DNA from: Stomoxys calcitrans
Taxonomy: Eukaryota; Arthropoda; Insecta; Diptera; Muscidae
Length of the DNA stretch: 64,000 bases
NCBI RefSeq assembly: GCF_963082655.1
Contig: NC_081556.1
Coordinates: 69,859,227-69,923,226 of the forward strand
Reading direction: 5' to 3'
Made by a program: the position numbers and the translations under genes
Shown here: piece by piece, positions 1 to 10,555 of the stretch
How positions within the stretch are numbered: the stretch's first letter is position 1
Layout: every line of letters begins with the position of its first letter
The notes under the pieces: model-generated
Told to the model about the DNA's origin: nothing
The model's database searches: none
What the model saw: the letters and a program-made list of their open reading frames with translations, nothing else

Positions 1-136
1 ATGATGTTTTTCTACCTATCACCGAAGGATTGTGGTACATTCATTTGGAGAAATATGACCCGTAATCCTTAATGGAATATTCGTAGGCAAAATTGCACTT
101 GCAGATGCAGAATATAATTTACCATTGAATGATGTT

Positions 137-534
137 TTTATACCCACCACCAAAGGGTGGTGGTATATTCTTTTTGTCATTCCATTTGCACATCGAGATA
201 TCCATTTCCGATCCCATAAATAGGAAAACTCTAAGACGATCCAGCTATCTCCGTCTGTTTATCCGTTTTTTGAGTCCTCATATAGACCAATCTCCAGATT
301 GCAAATCTTTCACCCATATAAATCATATTTACCCCCATTTTTGCTAAGATTAAGTATGACATTTTCAACAGTGAGTTTTGGCGGATTTGATCCGGATCGG
401 ACCATATTTCAATATAGTTGCTATTGGTTCAGAATTGTGCATTCACCGGATTTTAATGAAATGTTGTCTATATATACCTGAGGTAGTGGGTATCCAAAGT
501 TCGCCCCGACCAAAGTAAATGCCATTTTACTTGT
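137..534 (+). repeat. HINE-B (DINE-1-like) short copy
   Basis: Starts with TATACCCACCACC and a self-complementary start (CACCACCAAAGGGTGGTGG), continues with the conserved segment that reads into a degenerate 'ccgtctgtttatccg' core, and ends with GGTGGGTATCCAAAGTTCG and TTTTACTTGTC. The terminal palindrome is eroded (TTCGCCCCGACCAAA). Only about one internal unit remains, so this is an internally deleted copy. Assignment to the DINE-1-like group rests on the shared start, core and end with the longer copies at 2917 and 33641. Confidence 0.7.
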
Positions 535-1466
535 CTTTTTTCTGAACTTTGCTTTTGGTTTTTCCCATCTGATTGGGGAGAAATACAAAAAGTTAGCCGT
601 ACACCAGCAAATGTTCATACAAAAACTGAAAAGATTTTTAGCTGATACGTCGGCTTCAGCCACCAAAAAATAAACTGCAACCAGTGTTTTGTATTTAATA
701 AAATATCTCGACGAATATAGTAAGCTGGTATGAAACGCCATTCGTTTTTCTACGGAGACAACTGACTATGCTTTGGAGTCAAGTGACCTGACCCAAAAAA
801 ATACAACGTGTTTCAATGGCCAGCTTGTGGTTTGAGGTCAGGGAAGCAGGCACAAGCCAAATGTTGTTTCTAGCGGAATGTGTTTTTTGTATTGCCTTCC
901 GTTAACTTAGTTCTTTATGTGTGTCGATTATTCTGTGACGGCTTCCGTATTTCCTCTGACCATTTGGTCATTTGAACTATGACCTGTCATATTTCTCTTT
1001 CCGCAACAGACTCTTTATAGAATTGTTAATGGGCGAAAATATGTTTATATAAATATATACTTTGCACAACCACAAAGAAACAAAATATAGAACACAAAAA
1101 TGTTGAAAGGAATATAAATTGTGTACTACATAGTATGTGGCAAGAGAAGGTACAAATAAAGTGTCGTTTATTACAAATATTGCAATGAATGTGTCTAATT
1201 TCCGCGTCTATAGGACATTATTTGCTTTCAACATATGTAAGAACAATTACGTGCCCCCGCCAGTAAAAAAAATCTTAAACCTTGACCTCAAAATTTGAAA
1301 GTAAAAAAAATTATTCTTATTATTAAATCAAACTTGTGGATATTTATTTATGAGATACCAGTGGGATAGTGTTTTGGCTTTTACTTATTCACTTAAAAGT
1401 ATATAATATATTATTGACTTGTTACAGGCATTTAAGAGTTCCATGAGTTGTAAGAGTATTCGTATA
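535..1466. other. AT-rich stretch, no gene seen
   Basis: I see no recognisable protein, RNA gene or element end. The only open frames are short and without family signatures. Confidence 0.5.
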
Positions 1467-1704
1467 TTGGGTTGCCCAAGAAGTAATTGCGGATTTTTTA
1501 AAAGAAAGTAAATGCAATTTTAATAAATCTTAGAATGAACTTTAATCAAATATACTTTTTTTACAATTTTTTTCTAAAGCAAGCTAAAAGTTACAGCTGA
1601 TAACTGACAGAAGAAAAAATGCAATTACAGAGTCACAAGCTGTGAAAAAATTTGTCAACACCGACTATATGAAAAATCTGCAATTACTTTTTGGGGAACC
1701 CACA
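1467..1704 (-). mobile_element. mariner-derived MITE (deletion derivative)
   Basis: The left end TTGGGTTGCCCAAGAAGTAA, preceded by TA, and a degenerate inverted right end (ATTACTTTTTGGGGAACCCA) bound about 238 bp. The two halves match the opposite ends of the mariner copy at 8285-9236: the left half matches the 3' end of that copy (TTTTAAAAGAAAGTAAATGC, reversed) and the right half its 5' end (TGCAATTACAGAGTCACAAG, reversed). This is therefore a mariner with all transposase coding sequence removed, lying in the opposite orientation. The right target site is mutated (CACAC instead of AATA). Confidence 0.8.
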
Positions 1705-1842
1705 CTTGGGATATCATGTCAAAAAATTAACATTTTAATATTAATATAACATATTTTCATAGCGAAAGATCCGAGAGATGATTTGGCTTCGATTTGACTA
1801 GTCTGGATGTTTTCTCCTTGCAAATTTTTAGCCATTCTTATA

Positions 1843-2449
1843 AAGGGTGATTTTTTTGAGGTTAGGATTTTCATGCATTAGTATTTGACAGATCACGTGG
1901 GATTTCAGACATGGTGTCAAAGAGAAAGATGCTCAGTATGCTTTGACATTTCATCATGAATAGACTTACTAACGAGCAACGCTTGCAAATCATTGAATTT
2001 TATTACCAAAATCAGTGTTCGGTTCGAAATGTGTTCATTCACCGTAACGTTGCGTCCAACAGCATCTTTGAAAAAATACGGTCCAATGATTCCACCAGCG
2101 TACAAACCACACCAAACAGTGCATTTTTCGGGATGCATGGGCAGTTCTTGAACGGCTTCTGGTTGCTCTTCACTCCAAATGCGGCAATTTTGCTTATTTA
2201 CGTAGCCATTCAACCAGAAATGAGCCTCATCGCTGAACAAAATTTGTCAAAATTTGAACACATTTCGAACCGAACACTGATTTTGGTAATAAAATTCAAT
2301 GATTTGCAAGCGTTGCTCGTTAGTAAGTCTATTCATGATGAAATGTCAAAGCATACTGAGCATCTTTCTCTTTGACACCATGTCTGAAATCCCACGTGAT
2401 CTGTCAAATACTAATGCATGAAAATCTTAACCTCAAAAAAATCACCCTT
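1843..2449 (-). mobile_element. rosa-type (DD41D) mariner fold-back derivative, copy 1
   Basis: A 607-bp element begins AAGGGTGATTTTTTTGAGG, ends in its inverse, and is flanked by TA on both sides. Its arms are 194 bp each (1843-2036 and 2256-2449) with one visible mismatch, around a 219-bp centre. The arms contain the 5' terminal repeat plus the start of a transposase gene (MNRLTNEQRLQIIEFYYQ), so the true 3' end of the parent was replaced by an inverted copy of the 5' end. An almost identical copy lies at 26594-27200. Recognition of the rosa/DD41D family rests on the WLNGYVNKQNCRIW and PMHPEKCTVWCGL motifs. Confidence 0.85.
2038..2336 (-). pseudogene. truncated rosa-type mariner transposase
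   Basis: On the minus strand about 26 N-terminal residues (starting MNRLTNEQ, part of the DNA-binding domain) run directly into the first catalytic block, FSDEAHFWLNGYVNKQ, ending at VGRNVTVN. An in-frame TGA lies at the junction. In the intact family the N-terminal DNA-binding region is about 100 residues longer, and two further catalytic aspartates follow; both are absent. The protein cannot be active. The frame continues beyond 2038 only into the inverted arm, giving meaningless residues. Confidence 0.8.
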
Positions 2450-2689
2450 TATTATAATGGTGGCAAATTTGGATATAATAATCGAATAGTAACCATTCGT
2501 ACATACATTCGTACATAGTAAACACTTAAAACTAAGAATCTATAGCTATACAATATATCACAGATTTTGAATGAATAATATACTAACGGAAAAAAATTAA
2601 CATTTGTGGCATTGTAGATTTGAATTTAAAAGAAAAAAACAAAAGTGAATTTATCAATTAAAGAGGAATTAATAAACTAAGTTGATCCG

Positions 2690-5600
2690 AAAAAAAAAGA
2701 AATTTAGGTATGTATAAAATAATAAAAATAAATATATAAATGAGTCTTAACATTCATCAACTTAATGCAGTAAAATGTTTCCAAAGTCTGGTTTTAAATG
2801 TTGCCGAGTTACTGAGTAATTGCAGATCGTTAGGAAGTGAATTCCAGAGACGTACAGCGAATATGAACATATGCCATTCAGAAACAAGCCTTGGGATACA
2901 TTTTGGGAATGATTTTTATACCCACCACCGAAGAATAGGGGTATATTCATTTTGTCATTCCGTTTGCAGCACATCGAAATATCCATTTCCGACCCTATAA
3001 AGTATATATATTCTTGATCAGCGTAAAAATCTAAGACGATCTAGACATGTCCGTCCGTCTGTCCGTCTGTCTGTTGAAATCACGCTACAGTCTTTAAAAA
3101 TTGAGCTGAAATTTTGCACAGAGTATTTTTTTGTCCATAAGCAGGTTAAGTTCGAAGATGAGCTATATCGGACTATATCTTGATATAGCCCCCATATAGA
3201 CCGATCCGCCGATTTAGGGTCTTTGGCCCATAAAAGTCACATTTATTATCCGATTTTGCTGAAATTTGGGACAGTGACTTGTGTTATACCCTTCGACATC
3301 CTTCGTCAATGTTCCAGATCGGTCCAGATTTGGATATAGCTGCCATATAGACCGATCCTCAGATTTAGGATCTGAGGCTCATAAAAGCCACATTTATTAT
3401 CCAATTTTGCTGAAATTTGGGACAGTGAGTTGTGTAAGGCCCATCGACATTCATCGTTAATTTGGCCCAGATCGGTCCATATTTGGATATAGCTGCCATA
3501 TAGACCGATCTCTCGATTTAAAGGTATTTTCCCATAAAAGGCGCATTTATTATCCGATGTCGACGAAATTTGGGATAGTGAGTTATATTTGGACCTTCGA
3601 CATCCTTCGTCAATTTGGCTCAGATCGGTCCAGCTTTGGATATAGTTGTCATATAGACCGATCCTCCGATTGAGGGTCTTAGACCCATAGAAGGCGCATT
3701 TATTGTCCGATGTCGCCGAAATTTGGTACATTGAGTTAGGTTAAATCAATTGACATAGTTTTACATTATGGCACAGATCGGTCAAGATTTAGATATAGCT
3801 GCCATATAGACCGATCTCTCGGTTTTAGGTTTTGGGGCCAGAAAAAGCGCATTTATTGTCCGATGTCGCCGCAATTTGGGACAGTGATTTGTGTTGGGCC
3901 CTTCGACATCCTTTTTCAATTTCACTCAGATCGATCAAGATTTGGATATAGCTGCCATGTTGCATATGGTTCAGATCGGTTTATTTTTAGATATAGCTAC
4001 TAAAAAGACCAATATTTTGTTATACATAATTGAACATTGACTTGTACTTATTAGTATTTGGTCCAAATCGGATCATATTTCGATATAACTGCTGTTGGAC
4101 AAAAGGTATGCAAATTTCACTGGATTTTGATTAAAAGTAATTTACATATATACCCGAGGTGGTGGGTATCCAAAGTTCGGCCCGGCCGAACTTAAAGCCT
4201 TTTTACTTGTTTTACCTCTAGTAGATCTGGCGAAATCAAAAAATCCATACAGCAGGAAAGTAAGCGATCTTAAGAACAACAAGTGCTGTAAGGAGAAGCC
4301 ATACAGAGATAAAGAGTATTCAGAGTTGGAATCGCGCTGTCTTAAGCCAAATACATAACGAGTAACGCTATTAAAAAAGGTGTTTAGCTTACGTCTACTT
4401 ACCGAGTCGCAATTAGCAAACAACTCACAGCCATAGAGAATGCCAGGAACAAGATAAGTCTTTGCCAAGAGCGGAGTAACCGACTGAGTGGCCCAGAGAG
4501 CACGCAATTTTAAATATCCTTGACCAACGACAGAGTCGATATGATTACTCCAAGTCAGAGTGCTGTTAATAACAACGCCCAAGTTCTTTGCATGAGGAAC
4601 GATTTCCAATCTAGAGTCGTTAATGAATATACCGACTTCACATGAAAAACGAGACAGCCAATTTCTGATAACCACACACGTGGACTTTACAGGGTTGAGA
4701 CACAGGCCATTGGCTTTCGCCCACGTGCTGACAGATCATGATTAAGCAGGCGTATGTGTTCAGCAATCTCATCCCTCGGACTGCCTATAAATATCTGTAC
4801 ATCGTCAGCGTACCTCACAATAAGACAATTGACTCGCCAAGTCGTTACTGTACAATGAAAAGAGAGGAGCACCCAGAATTGATCCCTAAGGAACACCTTT
4901 TAAAACAAGCAGAGGTGACGATACAGAAGACTTTAAACTGACGGACTAAGTGCAGTGTGACAGGTAAGACAAAATAAGACGAACGGACGTAGAAGAAAAA
5001 TTTTAAATATGTCTCGTCTTATCACATAACAAGGAATGATCCACAGTGTCGAATGCCTTAGAATGGTCAAGAAGAACAAGGAAATTTATCTTGTCACTCT
5101 CCAAATTGACCCTGATTCTCTCAGTGACCTCTACCAAGGCAGTTACCTGCGTTACCTGTGGTCAGGTCGAAACCCGGACAGTTTCGCATATAACAAAGAG
5201 TTCTCGTTGACAAAAGACGACTTTTGCAAATACAGCAAATTCTCAAAGACCTTTGACAAGTAACATAGAATCGCAATTGGTCTATATTCCTTGGAATTCT
5301 TAGGCAGTGGGATGACCTTGGCATGTTTCCACGCTAATGTTCCAATTGAAAACATAGGTTACATGAGGAATAATAAGGGGGAGCAATAGTCTTACAAATC
5401 TAGGATCAATGCTATCAGATCCGACAGCGTTAGACTTTACAGTGGCGACACACTCAAGGACATCGGCGGGACCAATACAGCTGTCGTCATCGAGAGAGGG
5501 GGAGATATTGAAGCCATAGAAAATGGGATCAACTGGGATTTGTGGGACATTAACAAAGGCATCATTAAGCTCATTGATGTCCAAGTTTGTTGAACATCTA

Positions 5601-5795
5601 TTAGTATCTTTCCCAATTCCTATGTCTCGAATAACCTTCCACGTTCTTTTGGAACCTATTGCACAAGTAAAGCGTCTGTAATAGTAGCCTTTCTTCGCTT
5701 TCTTAATCAACTTATTAACGTGGTCTCTTGCTGAACGAAAGGCATCATGTAACTCAGGCGTCCTGAAACGTCTCCACCTATATGTGTTTAAGACC
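2690..5795 (-). pseudogene. CR1-like non-LTR retrotransposon ORF2 (RT), broken
   Basis: Minus-strand pieces in order are: a pre-RT stretch with FRTPELHDAFRSARDHVNKL (about 5795-5300); RT blocks with KVIPLPKNSKEYRPIAILCY (5330-5270), LLDHSKAFDTVDHSLLC (5090-5040), GVPQGSILGAPLF (4890-4850) and the catalytic YADD in VRYADDVQIF (4830-4800); HAKNLGVVINSTLTWSNHI (4600-4540); and, after an inserted HINE-B at 2917-4210, the C-terminal block AVRLWNSLPNDLQLL (2870-2820). Several frame changes and stops separate the pieces. The endonuclease end is missing; the copy is 5'-truncated or cut at 5795, where HINE-A sequence begins. The 'AFDTV...LWNSLP' style fits the CR1/jockey group; the exact clade is uncertain. 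Confidence 0.8.
2917..4210 (+). repeat. HINE-B, near full length, inserted in the CR1-like LINE
   Basis: Begins TATACCCACCACCGAAGAAT, carries the CTATAAAGTATATATATTCT and CCGTCCGTCTGTCCGTCTGT core at 2992-3071, then tandem units and the terminal palindrome TTCGGCCCGGCCGAA at 4176-4190, and ends TTTTTACTTGT. The motif TGCCATATAGACC (or its TGTC variant) recurs at 3341, 3494, 3647, 3800 and 3953: exactly 153 bp each time. It interrupts the reverse-transcriptase gene between the FARSTRG and IPRLVSEWH segments. No obvious target duplication is seen, as expected for Helitron-like insertion. Confidence 0.8.
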
Positions 5796-6288
5796 CCATA
5801 ATCTTTAAATGGCTCAAATCGGTCCATAACCTGATATATTATAGTTGCCATATAAACCGATCTGGGATATTGACTTCTTAAGCCTCTAGAGGGCGCAATT
5901 ATTACTCGATTTGGCTAAAATTTTGTGTCACGGCTTCTCCCACGACCTTCAACATACATGTCCAATATGGTCTTAATCGATCTATAATCTTATACAGCTC
6001 CCATATAAACCAATCTCCCGATTATGCTTCTTGAGCCCTTACAAGGCGCAATTCTTATCCGAATGGACTGAAATATTACCCAATGACTTCTACTATGGTC
6101 TTCAACATTCAATTCATTTATGGTCCAAATCGGACTATAAGTTGATATAGCTCCAATAGCATAACAATTCTTATCCATTCTTCTTTGTTTGCCTAAAAAG
6201 AGATACCGCACAAAGAACTCGAAAAATGTAATCCGTGGTGGAGGGTATATAAGATTCAACCCGGTCGAACTTAGCACGCTCTTATTTG
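5796..6288 (+). repeat. HINE-A 3' part
   Basis: Contains HINE-A units (GCCATATAAACCGATCTGGG, GCCTCTAGAGGGCGCAATTA) and the characteristic end with TGGTGGAGGGTATATAAGAT and a mutated palindrome (TTCAACCCGGTCGAA), finishing at TAGCACGCTCTTATTTGTG. The 5' half and the TCCG core are missing because the copy abuts the LINE fragment. Confidence 0.75.
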
Positions 6289-6664
6289 TGTAAATCTATA
6301 TTATGTTTTGTGAATATCGGTCTAAATAATTTATTATAATTCATCGTAATATTGATCTGGTACCCAACAAAGTTCATATCTTGATCGTCTTGATATTATA
6401 CACCAAGAGAAAAATGTATACCAAACGTGCTCATTTCAGTACCATCCGTATTGATAGTAAAGCAACATCGTATGTAACAAAACATTACCGCATGGTACGA
6501 ATGAAACATAAAATGGTAAGTACCGTTTGATACCAACATTATTACTGAACTTGTTATAAATTATGGTACAAACCGTTATTGGATTTAGTACCAAACCTTT
6601 ATTGTTTTAAGAACAATCTCGGCATCACTTGAATATTCTACCACGTTCTACTTCTAAGTTCTCA
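6289..6664. other. AT-rich stretch, no gene seen
   Basis: Contains several loose 'GGTACnAA' or 'TACCAA' words (about 6420-6600), such as GGTACAAACCG and GTACCAAACC, that resemble an eroded tandem repeat. No end structure or protein signature was found. Confidence 0.4.
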
Positions 6665-7160
6665 AATTTAATTGGCCAAATCGGTTGATGTTTTGATTTG
6701 ACTGCTTGAGTTTACAGAGGGTGTAAGAGGGTGCACGAGGTGTTTTGTTATGACTACCAATAACCATGATAAGTATGGCCGCAATCTGTCTTCAGATTTG
6801 GGTTCTTCAACTTCTAAGAAGCGCAAGTACCACCTCATTTGGCCGACATTTTGCCCGTAAGGTTTTACAGCCGTGCCAAATATAGTCCGAATCGTTGCAT
6901 AACCTGATATAACTCCCATATAACAATCGCCCGATTTGACTTCTCGAGCCTCTAGAGGGCGCAATTATTATCCTCTTTGGCTCAAATTTGTACAACGGTT
7001 TCTCCCATGATCTTCAACATTCGTGTTAAATATGGTCTGAAGCAGTCTATAGCCTCAAACAGCACAATAAAGATACCGGGAAAAGAAGTCGACAATTTTG
7101 ATCCATGGTGGAGAGTATATAAGATTCGTCCCGGCCTAACTTAGCACGCTTTTACTTGCT
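6665..7160 (+). repeat. HINE-A 3' part, diverged
   Basis: Starts inside a HINE-A unit (GGCCAAATCGGTTGATGTTT) and reaches the standard end with GGTGGAGAGTATATAAGATT, a mutated palindrome TTCGTCCCGGCCTAA and AGCACGCTTTTACTTGCT. Divergence from the other copies suggests an old insertion. Confidence 0.7.
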
Positions 7161-8051
7161 GGCTCTAAAAAGGGTAATCTAAGCAAAATTGTAAATTACG
7201 CCCTAAACTGTTCTCATAAATAAAAGCCATAGGAAAGAAGTGCGCCAATTGCGATAGATTATTAACAGATTAGCTCTGTATGCTTGTCTTCGTCTCTTGT
7301 GGAAATTTGACAAAACAATATTCTGCATATCTCGAAAATACAAATTTTACAAGCGGACATAACAAATCCTTTTGTTAACAAATTTAATCAAATACTTTAA
7401 GAAAGGTAGCAATACTATATTTCATTTGCCATTTGGCTTATTTTATAAATACAAAGTTTTGAATGCAATTTTATGTGTCGTTTTGCGGAAGCTTGTAAAA
7501 TGTATATTTTGGAGATGTGTTGTTTTGTCGAATGTCCACAGATATTTGTCTCCTAAAAGCGCATAAATTCCTGCTAAATGTGTTTTATATTTTATGGCAA
7601 AAACTAATAAGAAATTGCCATGGGCCAATGTTCATGTACTCGTATTTGTGAGCGTAACATTGTTCGTCATGTACTTTGTAATTATGTAAAGCTCCATATT
7701 AAATTATGTCATTAAAACAAAGAGCTTCATGCCAAAAAGTGACATGAAATTATCTGATCATGTTTTCACCACTAAATCAAATCAAGACAACAATTTCAGC
7801 GAAATACCCTCTGGTCTAAAAAGAACGATAGATATGCCACACAAAGTCAGAACAAATGACAATAATAGATTGTAACTACGCCAGTAAAAGTAATTGTGAC
7901 TTGTTCTTAGTTGAAAATAATTTATTTCATGTCTGTTCGGCTTCCTTTAAGTAAAATTTAAAATTTGGTCATGGTTCCATTAGATGTACAAAAACTAGCA
8001 AATTACAAATGCTAGAATCGTTCCAAAATTCATATTCAAATAATAAATCAG
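7161..8051. other. AT-rich stretch, no gene seen
   Basis: Two small overlapping open frames at 7372-7628 lie on opposite strands and show no recognisable domain. I see no element ends and no RNA gene. Confidence 0.5.
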
Positions 8052-8284
8052 TAAGGAAAGGCAAAAGTCGGGCGGTGCCGACTATATAATACCCTACACC
8101 ACCTAGTGCATGCAGTACTTTTTATATGTAGAACTTATCTCGAAATCTATTCAGACTTAAATTTGGATACCAATTAAAATAGCAATTTAGAACCTTGTAA
8201 GATTTTCCTACCATAGGACAAAAGATTTGGATTTCCACATCTTTAAAATCACATCTTATCGGATAAAATATTATAAGGGAGTTA

Positions 8285-9236
8285 TTGGGTTGCCCAAAAA
8301 GTAATTGTCGGTAATATAGTAGTAATATAGTCGGCGTTGACAATTTTTTTCAACGGTTTGTGACTCTGTAATTGCATTCTTTCTTCTGTCAGTTATCAGC
8401 TGTTACTTTTAGCTAGCTTTAGAAAAAAAGTGCGCAAAATTTTGTTTACATTTGTTTGTTTGGCGTCAATTTTTATATGGCTACCACATGTATTGAAAGA
8501 AATTCATTTAACAAACCGAATCAACGCTTGTGATATTCACCTTAAACGCAATGAATTCGATCCGTTTTTATAACGAATCATAGCTGGAGATGAAAAATGG
8601 ATTGTTTACAATAACGTTAGTCGAAAACGATCATGGTCCAAGCATGGTGAACCAGCTCAAACCACTTCAAAGGCTGATATCCACCAAGAGAAGGTTATGC
8701 TGTCTGTTTGGTGGGATTGGAAGGGTGTGGTATATTTTGAGCTGCTTCCAAGGAACCAAACGATTAATTCGGATGTTTACTGTCAACAATTGGACAAATT
8801 GAATACAGCCATCAAGGAGAAGCGACCAGAATTGGTCAATCGTAAAGGTGTCATATTCCACCAGGACAACGCTAGACCGCACACATCTTTGGTCACTCGC
8901 CAAAAACTGAGTGAGCTTGGCTGGGAACTTTTGATGCATCCACCATATAGCCCTGACCTTGCACCATCAGACTACCATTTATTTCGATCTTTGCAGAACT
9001 CCTTTAATGGTAAAACTTTCGGCAATGATGAGGCTATAAAATCGCACTTGGTTCAGTTTTTTGCAGATAAAGGCCAGAAGTTCTATGAGGGTGGAATACT
9101 AAATTTGCCAGGAAGATGACAAAAGGTTATCGAACAAAATGGCAATTATATATTTGATTAAAGTTCATTCTAAGTTTTATTAAAAATGCATTTACTTTCT
9201 TTTAAAAAATCCGCAATTACTTTTTAGGCAACCCAA
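8285..9236 (+). mobile_element. mariner (DD34D) element, internally deleted
   Basis: Bounded by the terminal repeats TTGGGTTGCCCAAAAAGTAA (8285) and TTACTTTTTAGGCAACCCAA (ending 9236), with TA before the left end and a mutated TC after the right. The length of about 952 bp is short of the ~1.3 kb usual for mariners, and the missing part is the N-terminal coding region. It lies within the HINE-C copy. It is the source type of the MITE at 1467-1704. Confidence 0.85.
8530..9160 (+). pseudogene. mariner transposase catalytic domain, inactivated
   Basis: From 8530 the reading is CDIHLKRNEFDPFL, an in-frame TAA, then RIIAGDEKWIVYNNVSRK with the first catalytic Asp, HQDNARPHTSL with the second, and PPYSPDLAPSDYHLF with the third. 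By my count 34 residues separate the last two, giving DD34D as in mariners. The frame runs open from 8697 to 9119 and the homologous reading (WQKVIEQNGNYIFD) resumes past a TGA at 9117, probably a TGG to TGA change. The helix-turn-helix N-terminus is deleted and two stops lie in the remainder, so the protein is dead. Confidence 0.85.
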
Positions 9237-9290
9237 TCTCTATTTGACGCCCCAGTATGTGTCGTTAAAATTGGCACAGGTTTCGATATA

Positions 9291-9336
9291 TGGTTGCCTA
9301 AAAAGTAATTGCGGAATTACTTTTTGGGCAACCCAA
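9291..9336. mobile_element. 46-bp mariner relic: two terminal repeats joined
   Basis: TGGTTGCCTAAAAAGTAATT is followed at once by the inverted AATTACTTTTTGGGCAACCC, with TA on each side (9289-9290, 9337-9338). This is the limit of internal deletion: both ~22-bp ends of the mariner family at 8285-9236 are kept and nothing lies between them except GCGG. It lies 54 bp beyond that copy. Confidence 0.75.
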
Positions 9337-10040
9337 TATTTCTAAATCTGAACCGTTTTTTATGAAATATTCCAGATATATTAGGATCAGTAACAAAACA
9401 GTCCGTGCCAAATTTTGTGCAGGTCGGTTGAAAATTGTAGCTACTACGGCCATTTAAGTGCAAATCGGGCGATACATATATATGGGAGCTATATCTATAT
9501 ATGGACCGATTTTCATGAAATATTAGGACGTCAAATAAAACACCTTTTGCAAAATATTTGAAAAATCGGACTAAAACTGTGGCTTCTACAGCCATAAAAG
9601 TCCATGTCGAATAAAAGATATATATGGGGGCGATAACTAAATCTGAACCGATTTTTATGAAATTTTGCACACATATGTAGACCTCAAATAAAATATCCAA
9701 TGCAAAATTTTGTGAAGATCGGACGAAAATTGTGGCTACTACAGCCTTAAAAATCCTTATCGAATGAAAGATATATATGGGAGCTATATCTGAATCTGGA
9801 CCGATTTTTTTTTTAAATCAATACCGTTTATCCTTGGGCCAAAAAAGTGGCATGTGCAAACCTTTGTGACAATCGGACAACAAATACAACCTGCACTTGA
9901 TTACAAGAATACATGGACTCACAGACGGACAGACGGACATGGCTAAATCGAATCAGAAAGTGATTCTGAGTCGATCGGTATACTTATCAATGGGTCTAGC
10001 TCTTCTCCTTCTTAACGTTGCAAAAAATGCACGAATATAT

Positions 10041-10350
10041 AAAAAGTTTATTTGAGAAACATCTGGGTAGGTGTGTCGTTATTATTTTTGTATCGATTTT
10101 CAAAGGGTATTATATTTTTGAACGTGTGGTTTTCGATATTCCCACACTTAATTCGTAATTGATATTTTTGACAGTATCAATTGACACGTGCACTGTTTGG
10201 TTTGGCATTTCATAATAAATAGAGCTCCTCGTAATGAATAGACTTATTGCAGCTCCAAATGCTGCAAAAAGTGGTCGAACATTTAAATTTAGGCCGATTT
10301 AACGTCAATGATTTCGTATGGCTGCTGCTGCCACTTGGCCGAAATCTTTT
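10041..10350. other. no gene seen
   Basis: AT-rich. A stretch around 10225-10250 (TAATGAATAGACTTATTGCA) resembles the start of the rosa-type transposase but too little matches to call an element. Confidence 0.4.
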
Positions 10351-10555
10351 TTTACAAACTCCACCATAGGATGGCGCCATACTAATTTTGCCATTCCGTT
10401 TATATCACCTCGAAATAATGTTCTTAGGCCCCATAAAGTATATATAATATTGATAGTCATGACATTTTAAGTCAATCTAGCCATGTCCGTCCGTCTGTCA
10501 AAAGCACGCTTACTTTCGTGTGAGAAAAGCTAAATGCCTGAATAAGAGTTTGCCT
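10351..10555 (+). repeat. HINE-A 5' fragment
   Basis: Carries the HINE-A start (CTCCACCATAGGATGGCGCC), CCCATAAAGTATATATAATA and CATGTCCGTCCGTCTGTC, and the AAAGCACGCTTACTTTCG word, then stops where the mariner remnant at about 10556 begins. No 3' part follows. Confidence 0.7.

Larger units (their letters stand above)
8052..10040 (-). repeat. HINE-C, reversed, carrying a mariner insertion
   Basis: The left edge has AAAGTCGGGCGGTGCCGACT, a hairpin equivalent to the terminal palindrome of HINE-A/B, followed by TATATAATACCCTACACCAC. The right part has tandem units (TATATATGGGAGCTATATCT around 9475, 9620 and 9772; spacing 142 then 153 bp) and a reversed core CAGACGGACAGACGGACATG at 9922-9941. The 5' end is eroded after about 10010. 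The mariner at 8285-9236 and the small relic at 9291-9336 interrupt it. This is a third DINE-like family distinct in sequence from A and B. Confidence 0.65.

Noticed and set aside
1956..2375. 139-residue plus-strand frame (also at 26707-27126)
   Set aside because: It begins in the inverted arm of the fold-back element and then reads the antisense of the transposase; only the first ~27 residues are meaningful.
10200..10260. Possible rosa-type transposase start (TAATGAATAGACTTATTGC)
   Set aside because: Match is limited to about 15 bases with no terminal repeat or downstream transposase sequence.
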